NCBI GenBank assembly: GCA_900766185.1
Contig: CAAFUL010000095.1
Coordinates: 1-14,816 of the forward strand
Direction: 5' to 3'
Origin: an uncultured Johnsonella sp.
GTDB lineage: Bacteria > Bacillota > Clostridia > Lachnospirales > Lachnospiraceae
Length of the DNA stretch: 14,816 nt
Shown here: positions 1 to 7,187 of the stretch, piece after piece
Numbering within the stretch: position 1 is the stretch's first letter
Layout: the number at the start of each line of letters is the position of its first letter
Position numbers and translations under genes: made by a program
The notes under the pieces: generated by a model
The model's database searches: none
The model's input: only the letters and a program-made list of their open reading frames with translations
What the model was told of the DNA's origin: nothing

Positions 1-207
1 GGACAAGCGAGTTCCGCAGTCTGTATAAGTAAAGTCGAAACTTTATTAAAAGTACTGCGAGTATGATTGAAATAGGGAGCGTTTCTGTTAACTATTGATA
101 CCTAATTGTTTATGTTACTAACTCCCCGATAAATCATTAGCTAAGATGACGAAGCTTCAATGTACTGATCCAATTTGAGGCATGGGAAGTTTGAATTAAT
201 CAATGTT
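1..207 (+). mobile_element. Structured non-coding edge, possible right end of an IS200/IS605-type element
   Basis: No complete gene is present before aspS. Bases 15-20 (CGCAGT) pair with 54-59 (ACTGCG), and inside them TAAAGT at 30-35 pairs with ACTTTA at 40-45 around a CGAA loop. GGGAG at 75-79 can pair with CTCCC at 122-126. Frame 1 is open from base 1 to a TGA at 64-66 and reads GQASSAVCISKVETLLKVLRV. A Gly-x-x-Ser-Ser tail followed by folded RNA across the stop codon resembles the C-terminal end of a TnpB gene with its overlapping omega RNA and right end. This is inference from pattern only: no zinc-ribbon or RuvC residues are visible, because they would lie outside the window. The stretch could instead be any other structured intergenic repeat. 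It ends only a few bases from the aspS stop codon, so aspS has no obvious terminator of its own. Confidence 0.28.
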
Positions 208-209
208 CA

Positions 210-1994
210 CTATTCTTTACTTATCTCAATATGAAGTTCCTTAAGCTGTTCTTCATCCACTCTGTCAGGTGCCTCGGTCATAAGGCAGGAAGCATCCTTT
301 ACCTTAGGGAAGGCTATAACATCTCTGATAGAGTCCGCACCTACCATAAGCATTACCACTCTGTCAAGTCCGTAAGCAAGACCGGCGTGTGGAGGAACAC
401 CGTACTTAAATGCCTCTAAAAGATAGCCGAATCTTTCCCTCGCAGTCTCTTCTGAAAGTCCGAGTATTTCAAACATTTTCCTTTGTATATCGGCTTGGTG
501 TATTCTTACAGAACCGCCTCCAAGCTCCGTACCGTTTAATACTATGTCATAAGCCTTGGCTCTGACTCTTCCCGGATCTGTATCAAGGTACTGAAGATCT
601 TCGTCTACAGGCATGGTAAACGGGTGGTGTACCGCTTTAAATCTTTCATCCTCCTCACTCCACTCAAGAAGAGGGAAGTCGGTAACCCACAAGAACTTAA
701 ACTCATCTTTTTTAAGTAAGCCAAGTTGTGAGGCAATTTCACATCTTAATGCACCAAGTGCCGCAAATACAACGGAATTCTTGTCCGCTACAAATAAAAG
801 CAGGTCTCCCGCCTTTGCCTCCATACGCTCCATTATGCTTTCAAGCTTGTCTTCTTCAAGGAACTTGGCAAATGATGATTTAATATTGCCCTCGGCATCT
901 ATTGCAAGATAGGCAAGTCCCTTAGCTTCATAAGTTTTTACAAACTCCGTCAAAGCATCTATTTTCTTACGAGGCATAGCTGCCTGTCCTTCAACCTTTA
1001 TACCTCTTACGCTTCCACCGTTTGCTACTGCTGTGGCAAACACTGAAAATCCACTGTCGGAAACTATATCGGATATATTTTTTAATTCCATACCGAATCT
1101 TAGATCCGGCTTATCGGAGCCGAATCTGTCCATGGCTTCCTGCCATGTAAGTCTTTGTATAGGTGTAGGTATATCAACACCAAGTACGCTTTTGAAAAGA
1201 CTTGAAATCAGCCCCTCATTTACTGCAAGTACATCTTCCACATCTACAAATGAAAGCTCCATGTCTATCTGTGTAAACTCAGGTTGTCTGTCTGCCCTTA
1301 AATCCTCGTCTCTGTAACAGCGTGCCAATTGGAAGTATCTGTCATAACCGGCACACATTAAAAGCTGCTTAAAAAGCTGAGGAGACTGCGGAAGTGCATA
1401 AAACTCTCCCTTATGTACTCTTGAGGGTACAAGATAGTCTCTTGCCCCTTCAGGTGAACTCTTGATCAAGGTCGGAGTCTCTATCTCTAAAAATCCCTCT
1501 TTTGCCAAGTATTCTCTGGTAAATGTAGCTATCTTGCTTCTTAGCATAATATTTCTTTGCAAATCGGGTCTTCTAAGGTCAAGGTATCTGTGCTTTAATC
1601 TAAGTTCTTCCTTGGTCTTTGAGTCCTCTTCTATAGGGAATGGCGGTGTTTCAGCCTCGGAAAGTATTCTTAATTCCTTGGCTATAATTTCAAGTTTACC
1701 TGTCACAAGGTCTTCATTCTCAGCACCTTTTCTATTTTCCAATACACCTGATACCGCTATACAAAACTCCGCTCTGATTTTAGCAGCCTTTTCAAATATT
1801 TCCTTACCGCAAGTTTCTTCTTCAAATATTATCTGTACTATTCCGCTTCTATCTCTTAAGTCAAGGAATATAATTCCTCCCTTAACTCTGTTTTTTGCTA
1901 CCCAGCCCATGACACAGACTGTATCGCCTATTTTAGCATCAACTACTTCTGCACATCTGTGGCTTCTTTTTAAGCCCAGCATTGATTCTGCCAT
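210..1994 (-). CDS. aspS: Aspartyl-tRNA synthetase
   Basis: This cytosolic class II synthetase charges tRNA-Asp with aspartate, using ATP, for translation. At 594 residues it has the usual bacterial length. An N-terminal OB-fold anticodon-binding domain covers about 1-110 (GDTVCVMGWV near 23-32). Motif 1 is near residues 165-176, and the bacterial SSPEGARDYLVPSR block is at 179-192. QSPQ lies at 203-206, motif 2 (RCYRDEDLRADRQPEFTQ) at about 225-242, and motif 3 with GLDR at 542-545. The roughly 150-residue insertion before motif 3 is the bacterial GAD domain. The ATG at 1994 is preceded by AAGGAGAT at good spacing. The gene has its own likely promoter at 2053-2080. The upstream neighbour is a PhzF-like gene rather than hisS, which often precedes aspS in Firmicutes. 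The stop is TAG at 210-212. No defects are seen and the identification is secure. Confidence 0.97.
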   Translation of the reverse strand: MAESMLGLKRSHRCAEVVDAKIGDTVCVMGWVAKNRVKGGIIFLDLRDRSGIVQIIFEEETCGKEIFEKAAKIRAEFCIAVSGVLENRKGAENEDLVTGKLEIIAKELRILSEAETPPFPIEEDSKTKEELRLKHRYLDLRRPDLQRNIMLRSKIATFTREYLAKEGFLEIETPTLIKSSPEGARDYLVPSRVHKGEFYALPQSPQLFKQLLMCAGYDRYFQLARCYRDEDLRADRQPEFTQIDMELSFVDVEDVLAVNEGLISSLFKSVLGVDIPTPIQRLTWQEAMDRFGSDKPDLRFGMELKNISDIVSDSGFSVFATAVANGGSVRGIKVEGQAAMPRKKIDALTEFVKTYEAKGLAYLAIDAEGNIKSSFAKFLEEDKLESIMERMEAKAGDLLLFVADKNSVVFAALGALRCEIASQLGLLKKDEFKFLWVTDFPLLEWSEEDERFKAVHHPFTMPVDEDLQYLDTDPGRVRAKAYDIVLNGTELGGGSVRIHQADIQRKMFEILGLSEETARERFGYLLEAFKYGVPPHAGLAYGLDRVVMLMVGADSIRDVIAFPKVKDASCLMTEAPDRVDEEQLKELHIEISKE

Positions 1995-2022
1995 AATCCA
2001 ATCTCCTTACATAAATTGCCAA

Positions 2023-2034
2023 AGAGTATACTCT
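2023..2034. promoter_or_regulatory. 12-bp perfect palindrome in the aspS leader
   Basis: AGAGTATACTCT is a perfect 12-bp palindrome. It lies between the predicted aspS transcription start (about 2046) and its ribosome binding site (near 2002-2008). This position would suit an operator or a small leader hairpin. No regulator can be named, and a chance palindrome is possible. No T-box is visible in this leader, unlike that of thrS. Confidence 0.25.
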
Positions 2035-2052
2035 CATTGACTGTCGACAATA

Positions 2053-2080
2053 ATTTTATCATAAAGACGCTTAAAGACAA
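2053..2080 (-). promoter_or_regulatory. Probable sigma-A promoter of aspS
   Basis: On the minus strand a -35-like TTGTCT (2075-2080) and a -10-like TAAAAT (2053-2058) are separated by 16 bases. They lie about 60 bases upstream of the aspS start, between phzF and aspS. The match is good but not perfect, and transcription from the phzF side could also reach aspS. Confidence 0.45.
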
Positions 2081-2114
2081 GTGTTTTATTAATTTGTCGG
2101 TAATAACTTGTACA

Positions 2115-2894
2115 TTAATCTATATATATCCTAGCCTCACTGTAAAGTGTCGCTTTTCCGCTTATCAAAACCCTCTCACCCTTATCCTTACAATACACTA
2201 TTCCACCCCTTGGGGAAGCCTGATATGCAATCATTTCTTCTTTTCCGAGTACCTTAGCCCAGTAGGGAATAAAATTACAATGAGCCGATCCGCAGACCGG
2301 ATCTTCATTTACATTGACTTTAGGAAAAAATGTTCTTGATACGAAGTCATATTCTTTTGACCTTGCTGTAATAAAAAGCCCCAGTCCATCAGGTACATTT
2401 GCAATATCTGAAAAATCAGGTTCAAAGTTAAACACATCTTCCTCCCTATCGAGTACCAGCATAAGGTCTCTTCCTATATAGGCTTTTACAGCCAAGCCTT
2501 TTGCAGCCTTTCTCATCACATCGCTTAATTCAATTTCTTTAGGCATACGGGACGGAAAGTCCATTTCAAATAAATCTCCTGATTTTTTAACGATTAAATC
2601 TCCGCTCATTGAAGAAAATACAAACTCTTTTGCCGAACTGTCCACAAAGTTTGCAAGTACATAGGAACTGCCTAAAGTTGCGTGTCCGCAAAGGTCAATT
2701 TCATTTCCCGGTGTAAACCATCTGATATGGTACTTCTCACCTTCTTTTACTATAAACGCCGTCTCCGACAGGTTATTCTCTATTGCAATCTTTTGCATAA
2801 TATTATCATCCAGCCACTTATCCAGCACACAAACTGCTGCCGGATTGCCGCTAAAAACCTTATCGGTAAATGCATCTACAACATATTGTTTCAT
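2115..2894 (-). CDS. PhzF-family isomerase/epimerase-like protein
   Basis: This is a cytosolic protein of the PhzF superfamily, which shares the diaminopimelate epimerase fold. Members catalyse isomerisations by general acid-base chemistry, but the substrate of this one cannot be read from sequence. It is 259 residues long, slightly short for the family (about 260-300). Visible signatures are GNPAAVCVL at 16-24, NNLSETAF with Glu44 at the position of the catalytic glutamate of PhzF, the FTPGNEIDLCGHATLGSSY block at about 60-80, and DPVCGSAHC followed by ASPRGG in the C-terminal half. The ATG at 2894 has GAGG about 9 bases upstream. A weak promoter candidate lies at 2924-2952 (TTGCGT, 17 bases, TAAATA), inside the edge of the GC-rich intergenic island. 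Nothing phenazine-related is nearby, so a phenazine role is not suggested. Confidence 0.9.
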   Translation of the reverse strand: MKQYVVDAFTDKVFSGNPAAVCVLDKWLDDNIMQKIAIENNLSETAFIVKEGEKYHIRWFTPGNEIDLCGHATLGSSYVLANFVDSSAKEFVFSSMSGDLIVKKSGDLFEMDFPSRMPKEIELSDVMRKAAKGLAVKAYIGRDLMLVLDREEDVFNFEPDFSDIANVPDGLGLFITARSKEYDFVSRTFFPKVNVNEDPVCGSAHCNFIPYWAKVLGKEEMIAYQASPRGGIVYCKDKGERVLISGKATLYSEARIYID

Positions 2895-2963
2895 TCTTAT
2901 TACCTCACTATATAACTTTTAATTATTTAAAAATATATGACATAAAACGCAACACGAATCGAG

Positions 2964-3041
2964 TAGGGGTGCTTTATCCCCATACTTGCTTGCGGGGCGG
3001 TGTTCGCCGCAAGGCGATGATTTCCTTGCACCTGCCCTGCA
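2964..3041. other. GC-rich hairpin island downstream of ssrA
   Basis: This 78-base stretch is about 59% G+C, in contrast with its AT-rich flanks. It holds several stems that compete for the same bases: CTTGCGG (2989-2995) with CCGCAAG (3007-3013), CGCC-GCAA-GGCG (3005-3016, a GNRA-type tetraloop on the plus strand), and GCAAGG (3009-3014) with CCTTGC (3024-3029). A further GGGG (2966-2969) pairs with CCCC (2978-2981). It lies beyond the tmRNA terminator and before phzF. An ORF running through it into ssrA is not credible. It may be an interspersed palindromic repeat or a small structured RNA; the sequence alone does not decide. Confidence 0.4.
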
Positions 3042-3077
3042 ATAAAAACAAAAAAGCCTTGAAACTCAAGACTTTTT
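3042..3077 (-). terminator. Rho-independent terminator of ssrA
   Basis: On the minus strand, AAAAAGTCTTGA (3077-3066) pairs with TCAAGGCTTTTT (3062-3051) around a GTT loop, with one G-U pair. A U-rich run follows. It begins 4 bases after the last tmRNA nucleotide and would end the rnpB-ssrA transcript. Confidence 0.85.
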
Positions 3078-3080
3078 AAC

Positions 3081-3417
3081 TGGAGATGACGGGAGTTGAA
3101 CCCGTGTCCAAGAAACAATTCCTTGTTCTTCTACTATCATAGTGAATTTATATACATTCCCTCCGTCCAAGGGCAATTCACAGTCCTTGGAGTTTAGTAG
3201 CTTCATAGTACATCTATATGCTCAAAGCTTTGCATATAAGGTTTCTCACAGATTTGACACCGGTTATTTAAGTTGTGAGTGCCTTAAAGCCGATGGCTAC
3301 CCTTAGGCAGCTAATGCGAAGTTTTCTTCAGCGTTTATATTTATTTTTGCCATTTGACGCATCGCATACGGATAGCTTCACCAACTGCATGTTCCCTGTC
3401 GAAACCGGTACATCCCC
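3081..3417 (-). ncRNA. ssrA: Transfer-messenger RNA (tmRNA)
   Basis: tmRNA frees ribosomes stalled on broken mRNAs and tags the unfinished protein for proteolysis, together with SmpB. The 5' end starts GGGGATGTACCGGTTTCGAC and the 3' end carries a T-arm with GGTTCAACTCCC. The acceptor stem GGGGAUG pairs with CAUCUCC, with a discriminator A at 3081. The CCA tail is not encoded. The tag reading frame lies at 3303-3350. The molecule is about 337 nt, one-piece, with normal order: acceptor, tag, pseudoknot region, T-arm. rnpB ends only about 5 bases upstream, and I see no good promoter for ssrA alone in that interval, so the two RNAs may share a primary transcript. Confidence 0.97.
3303..3350 (-). 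other. tmRNA proteolysis tag reading frame
   Basis: Resumption at GCA (3350-3348) gives the tag AKININAEENFALAA followed by TAA (3305-3303). The ending ALAA is the hydrophobic degron recognised by ClpXP-type proteases. With the alanine brought by tmRNA itself, the appended peptide would be 16 residues. The choice of GCA as resume codon follows the family pattern and the position downstream of the 5' tRNA-like half. Confidence 0.85.
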
Positions 3418-3422
3418 TTGGT

Positions 3423-3765
3423 ATGAGTAAAACTGTAAGCCGAATTCTGTATCTGATAATCATCTATCTGATTTAAGCGTTGCCGCTTAACTTAAGCAAC
3501 CCACCTGAATAAAAGTCGGGCCGACTGTAATTCTGTTCGGTCTTGCCTCGGATGGGGTTTACATGGCAGATTAAGTTACCTTAACCTCGGTAGTCTCTTA
3601 CACCACCTTTTCAACCTTACCATTTAACATGGCGGTAATTTTCTGTTGCACTTTCCTTGAAGTCGCCTTCACCGGATGTTATCCGGCATCCTGCCCTGTG
3701 AGGTTCGGACTTTCCTCAATTATACCCTTTCGTCATGTATAACTGCGATTATCTGTTTTGCTCAT
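3423..3765 (-). ncRNA. rnpB: RNase P RNA (bacterial type A)
   Basis: This is the catalytic RNA of RNase P, which with the small RnpA protein removes 5' leaders from tRNA precursors. The 5' half contains the universal GAGGAAAGTCCG strand of P4, followed by CACAGGGCAGG. The middle holds GTAAACCCCATCCGAGGCAA, typical of type A. The 3' half contains AGGTGGGTTGCTTAAG (the L15 region that binds tRNA CCA) and CAGAATTCGGCTTACAG, the 3' strand of P4. The outer ends ATGAG-AAAAC (from 3765) and GTTTT-CTCAT (to 3423) pair as P1, which sets the boundaries to within a few bases. A strong promoter lies directly upstream, and ssrA follows after 5 bases. Several tRNAs in this window would be its substrates. 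Confidence 0.95.
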
Positions 3766-3773
3766 GTCTTAAT

Positions 3774-3801
3774 ATTATACTATATTTTTACATAAAATAA
3801 A
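3774..3801 (-). promoter_or_regulatory. Promoter of rnpB (and probably ssrA)
   Basis: A perfect -10 TATAAT (3774-3779, minus strand) is placed to start transcription near 3767, matching the P1-defined 5' end of rnpB. The -35 is weaker: TTTATT at 3796-3801 with 16-base spacing. It sits in the short AT-rich gap after the nif3 stop codon. Confidence 0.7.
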
Positions 3802-3813
3802 GTAAACTTTTTC

Positions 3814-4602
3814 TTACGCTATTCTATCAGGAAATGTAATATCTTCCTCAAAAACATTGAAAGCCTTATCCATATCCCTTAATCTTTGTGCCATATCAGC
3901 TATAAATATATGCTCCAAGCCGTAATGCCCGGCATCTATCGTAGCCACTCCAAGCTCTAAAGCATCAATTGCGTCATGATGGGAAATATCTCCGCTTATA
4001 AGCAAAGAAGCCCTCTTTTCATAAGCCGCCTTATACATCCCCTTACCGGAACCGGGTGATATGGCAATACGACTTAGCAATCTATCCTCTCCACCATCAA
4101 ATATTCTAAGGTGCGGGAGGTTGAATCTTTCTTTTACAAGTTTGGCAATTTCAGATATTTTTAGAGACTTTTCCAAATCACCGACCTTTCCTATACCCAC
4201 ATCCTCATCTTCCATACTTGCGGTCTTTTCCAAAGGCTCTCCCCTAAGACCTATCCTTTCTGCCACGAGATCGGACATACAGCCTGCGGCTATATCATAG
4301 TTGGTATGTAGGGCTATATAAGAAATATCGTTTTTTATAAGGGATACAAGCCTTTTTCCTACACTTGTTTCATCTGTAACATTTTTTATAGGAGAAAATA
4401 TCAGTGGATGGTGGCTTACTATTAAATCAGCCTTAAGGCTTATAGCCCTTTCTATAAGTTTTTCGCTTAAATCAAGGCATACGACTATATTTTTAACTTC
4501 TTTTTCCTTACTTCCGGCAAGCAGTCCTACATTATCCCAAGACATAGCCAGCTCCCTTGGCATCACCTTTAGTAAATTATCCAAGATATTATTGCATTTC
4601 AT
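3814..4602 (-). CDS. Nif3-like dinuclear metal-centre protein (YbgI/YqfO type)
   Basis: This cytosolic protein belongs to the widespread Nif3/YbgI family, which forms hexameric rings with a two-metal site; its enzymatic role remains poorly defined. It is 262 residues long, matching the short YbgI form rather than the longer YqfO form with an inserted PII-like domain. Likely metal ligands are His64-His65 in SHHPLIF, His99 and Asp103 in HTNYD, and His226 and Glu230 in DAGHYGLEH. The block SGDISHHDAIDALELG at 203-218 is also characteristic. The ATG at 4602 has AAGGAGG upstream and overlaps the 3' end of trmK by 14 bases, so the two are translationally coupled. The trmK-nif3 pairing is common in Firmicutes. 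Confidence 0.93.
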   Translation of the reverse strand: MKCNNILDNLLKVMPRELAMSWDNVGLLAGSKEKEVKNIVVCLDLSEKLIERAISLKADLIVSHHPLIFSPIKNVTDETSVGKRLVSLIKNDISYIALHTNYDIAAGCMSDLVAERIGLRGEPLEKTASMEDEDVGIGKVGDLEKSLKISEIAKLVKERFNLPHLRIFDGGEDRLLSRIAISPGSGKGMYKAAYEKRASLLISGDISHHDAIDALELGVATIDAGHYGLEHIFIADMAQRLRDMDKAFNVFEEDITFPDRIA

Positions 4603-5287
4603 ACAGTGCCTCCTTTATAATTTTTAGTTTTAAACTTAGGCTTTCCTCATCAGCCTTACTTTTCAAGCCCTTAATTATATTTTCGTATTTTTTTTCTTCT
4701 TTCAACAAGTATTCATAAAGCACTCTGTCCTTATTTTTTATAAGGTAATAGCCGAAAGTATCATAAAGCTCATACTTATCCGCTTTATAATCAGGCTTAA
4801 AGTCAGGATTATATACAGCCTTTATAACCGTATAGAATTTACCGCTGCACTTAAGCATAAACTCATTAAGCACTTCATAGCCATTAGTTCTAAGATATGC
4901 CCTAAACTCACTTAACTTTGAATGTGGAGACAGTATGTACTCTATATCCTTAGTCCGCAAATTCTCACCTGCGGATAAAATATCTCTGATCAGCTCTCCT
5001 CCCATACCTGCTATAATCACCGTATCAAACTCACCTGCCTTCATAGCCTGCAATCCGTTTGAAAGTCTTGTTTCTATCTTTTCATCACAGCCGTAGGCAG
5101 CTATATTTTCCTTAGCTGTAAGCAAAGGTCCTTCTTTTATATCACAGGCATAGGCATAATCTGCAATATTTTTTTGGACAAGGTATATAGGTATATAGGC
5201 GTGATCCGTGCCTATGTCCGCTACCTTAGCACCTTTTTTTACTTCATTTGCTATCAGTTTCAGTCTTTTTGATAAATTAATATACAT
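4589..5287 (-). CDS. trmK: tRNA (adenine-22-N1)-methyltransferase TrmK
   Basis: The TrmK/YqfN family uses S-adenosylmethionine to methylate N1 of adenine 22 in the D-arm of tRNAs. The N-terminal Rossmann-like domain shows the family pattern LSKRL near the start, then VADIGTDHAYIPIYLVQ (SAM motif I) at about 22-38. VIIAGMGGELI (about 92-102) is the family's second SAM-site block. The C-terminal third is lysine-rich and probably helical, as in the B. subtilis protein. I chose ATG at 5287 (232 residues). An in-frame GTG at 5293 exists, but its bases form part of the ribosome binding site AGGTGA that serves the ATG. The dnaG stop TAG overlaps this site, so translation is coupled to dnaG. rpoD, commonly found between dnaG and trmK, is not here. 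Confidence 0.93.
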   Translation of the reverse strand: MYINLSKRLKLIANEVKKGAKVADIGTDHAYIPIYLVQKNIADYAYACDIKEGPLLTAKENIAAYGCDEKIETRLSNGLQAMKAGEFDTVIIAGMGGELIRDILSAGENLRTKDIEYILSPHSKLSEFRAYLRTNGYEVLNEFMLKCSGKFYTVIKAVYNPDFKPDYKADKYELYDTFGYYLIKNKDRVLYEYLLKEEKKYENIIKGLKSKADEESLSLKLKIIKEALYEMQ

Positions 5288-5293
5288 AATCAC

Positions 5294-7033
5294 CTAATCT
5301 ATTGAGATACCCTCTTTTTTTAATTTTGACTGCTCATGTATGATTTTTTGCAGCTGCACTATATCGGTAGAGTGTTTACTGAGTTCATCAAGTCTTGCCT
5401 GCCTGAGTTTTAAAATATTTTCCTCTGCAATCTTCCTTTTTTCAGATAAATTTATTTCATCTGAAAGACTTGCTGTAAATAAGCCTGATATATTATCATG
5501 ATTTTCTGTATCAGCATACTCATCTATAATACTTTCCAAGGGCATATTAAGGGCTGATTTTTCATATATTTTAAGTAAAATTTCTTTATACAGCTCATTT
5601 GAAAAATCATCCGGCGAAAGGTACTTTCTGATTTTTTCAATATAAGAGCTATCCTCTATCATGATTATTAAAAGAAGTCTTTGGCACTTAAGTACGGGAT
5701 CTTCTTTTTTCTTTCTTCCACTGTTATAGAAAGTCTTCTTTTCCCTTTTAATACTTACACCGCCCATTATACTTAAAACCAAAGCTTTCATTTCCTCATA
5801 ATTGATTATATGCTCCTTACATACCGCCTGTATGTAATTATCCCTTTCCAATCCGACATTAAATTCTGCCAGTTTTTTTGCCGTTTCTTTGTAAAATTCT
5901 GTCTTTTGCTCAGGATCTTCCATCTTAAACTGCTGTTTTAACAGCTCTATTTCCCACATAAAGGCATTTTTAGCATTTTTTATTCTCTTTTCAAACTCTT
6001 CTTTTGAGGTATTTTTGATAAACTCATCCGGATCCTTATAAGGTTTCATATTAAGCACTAAAACGGCAATCCCCGCCTCTCTTAATATTCCTATAGTCTT
6101 TTTGCTTGCATTTATTCCGGCATTGTCGCTGTCCATACTAAGTACTACCCTTTTAACATATCGCTTTAGTATGTTTGCATGATTAGGGGTAAATGCCGTT
6201 CCGAGTGCTGCAACCGCATTGTTAAAACCTGCCTGATAAAGGCTTATTACATCCATATAGCCTTCGCACAGCAAAACAAAGTCCTGTCTTGAACTTTTGG
6301 CAAAGTTAAGACCGTATAGTTGCCTGCTTTTATCAAATATCATAGATTCCGATGAATTGATGTACTTGGGCAGTGCATCTCCCATTACTCTGCCTCCAAA
6401 GCCTACAACCTTATTATGTATATCAAGTATTGGATACATAATACGATTCCAGAACCTGTCCTTAGCACCTCTTTCTTCTATTATCACCAGACCGCTTAAC
6501 TTAAGTATTTCATCATCATAAGTTTTTTTCAAATACTTATATAAACTGTCGGGAGCCTTGGGAGAGTATCCCAGTCCGAACTGTCTTATGGTAGCATCAC
6601 TGATACCTCTTCTATAAAGGTAATTTTTTGCAGTCTCATCTTTAAGCAGGCTGTGATAATAAAACTTTGCCGCCTCCTTATGTATCTCTAAAAGCCTTTG
6701 CTTGATATCCCTGTTCTTCTTTTCCTCCTTGTCATAGTCGGATTCCGGCAGCTCCATACCCACTCTTGTCGCAAGGATTTGCAAGGCTTCCTGAAAGCTG
6801 TAATTCTCATACTTCATCACAAAGCCTATTACATTGCCTGAGGCACCGCAACCAAAGCAAGTATATAGCTGCTTTCCCCCGCTTACAACAAAAGAAGGGG
6901 TTTTTTCATTATGAAAAGGGCAAAGCCCTACATAATTATTGCCCCTTTTTTGTATTCTGATATAGGAAGAGATAACATCTACTATATCGTTTCTTTCACG
7001 CACTTCTTCAACAAGTTCTTCTTTATAATACAT
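5294..7033 (-). CDS. dnaG: DNA primase
   Basis: DnaG synthesises RNA primers for lagging-strand replication and works with the replicative helicase. Starting from ATG at 7033 the protein has 579 residues, normal for the family. The zinc-binding domain shows Cys38, His41, Cys59 and Cys62 (CPFHNEKTPSF and CFGCGASGNV). The RNA polymerase basic/core region follows, then the TOPRIM domain with Glu257 in LLCEGYMDV and the acidic DSD at 301-303. The C-terminal part from about 430 would be the helicase-binding domain. The frame is open 13 codons further upstream, but AGGAGGT lies just before the ATG at 7033, and family members begin at about this point (MYYKEELVEEV). A palindromic repeat element ends 19 bases upstream of the start, between dgt and dnaG, and could carry or displace the promoter. 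Confidence 0.97.
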   Translation of the reverse strand: MYYKEELVEEVRERNDIVDVISSYIRIQKRGNNYVGLCPFHNEKTPSFVVSGGKQLYTCFGCGASGNVIGFVMKYENYSFQEALQILATRVGMELPESDYDKEEKKNRDIKQRLLEIHKEAAKFYYHSLLKDETAKNYLYRRGISDATIRQFGLGYSPKAPDSLYKYLKKTYDDEILKLSGLVIIEERGAKDRFWNRIMYPILDIHNKVVGFGGRVMGDALPKYINSSESMIFDKSRQLYGLNFAKSSRQDFVLLCEGYMDVISLYQAGFNNAVAALGTAFTPNHANILKRYVKRVVLSMDSDNAGINASKKTIGILREAGIAVLVLNMKPYKDPDEFIKNTSKEEFEKRIKNAKNAFMWEIELLKQQFKMEDPEQKTEFYKETAKKLAEFNVGLERDNYIQAVCKEHIINYEEMKALVLSIMGGVSIKREKKTFYNSGRKKKEDPVLKCQRLLLIIMIEDSSYIEKIRKYLSPDDFSNELYKEILLKIYEKSALNMPLESIIDEYADTENHDNISGLFTASLSDEINLSEKRKIAEENILKLRQARLDELSKHSTDIVQLQKIIHEQSKLKKEGISID

Positions 7034-7052
7034 GCCACCTCCTCGTAATCTG

Positions 7053-7176
7053 TTACAGTTTGGACAGCTCATTCATCTTCGTCAAAACAGCCTAAAATAT
7101 TTAATCTTATTTATAAATCAGACGAAGATTAATGTTGGCAGTAGACTGTTAGATATATAGGCTACCCGAACTGTAA
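7053..7176. repeat. MITE-like palindromic element, copy 1
   Basis: This 124-bp element fills the dgt-dnaG gap. Its ends are inverted repeats (TTACAGTTTGG left; CCGAACTGTAA right). An internal near-palindrome pairs CATTCATCTTCGTC with GACGAAGATTAATG. A diverged second copy lies at 8253-8385 on the other side of dgt, with the same end sequences and the shared core TATAAATCAGACGAAGAT. Ends of the form TA-CAGTT...AACTG-TA fit insertion into a TA dinucleotide, as for IS630/Tc1-type non-autonomous elements. That assignment is inference. There is no coding capacity. Confidence 0.7.
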
Positions 7177-7187
7177 TCATAATCTTC

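Noticed and set aside
1..207. Group II intron end
   Set aside because: No domain V-type sequence (GAGCCG...GAAA...CGGTTC) is visible, so the hairpins do not support an intron.
1462..2040. 192-codon plus-strand ORF
   Set aside because: It lies antisense to the aspS start region, whose protein is clearly recognisable. The ORF has no recognisable domain and no ribosome binding site that I can see.
2927..3118. 63-codon minus-strand ORF through the GC-rich island
   Set aside because: It starts inside the tmRNA T-arm and crosses the terminator, so it cannot be a real protein gene.
5288..5293. GTG start for trmK at 5293
   Set aside because: The GTG is part of the AGGTGA ribosome binding site for the ATG at 5287, and no other binding site precedes it.
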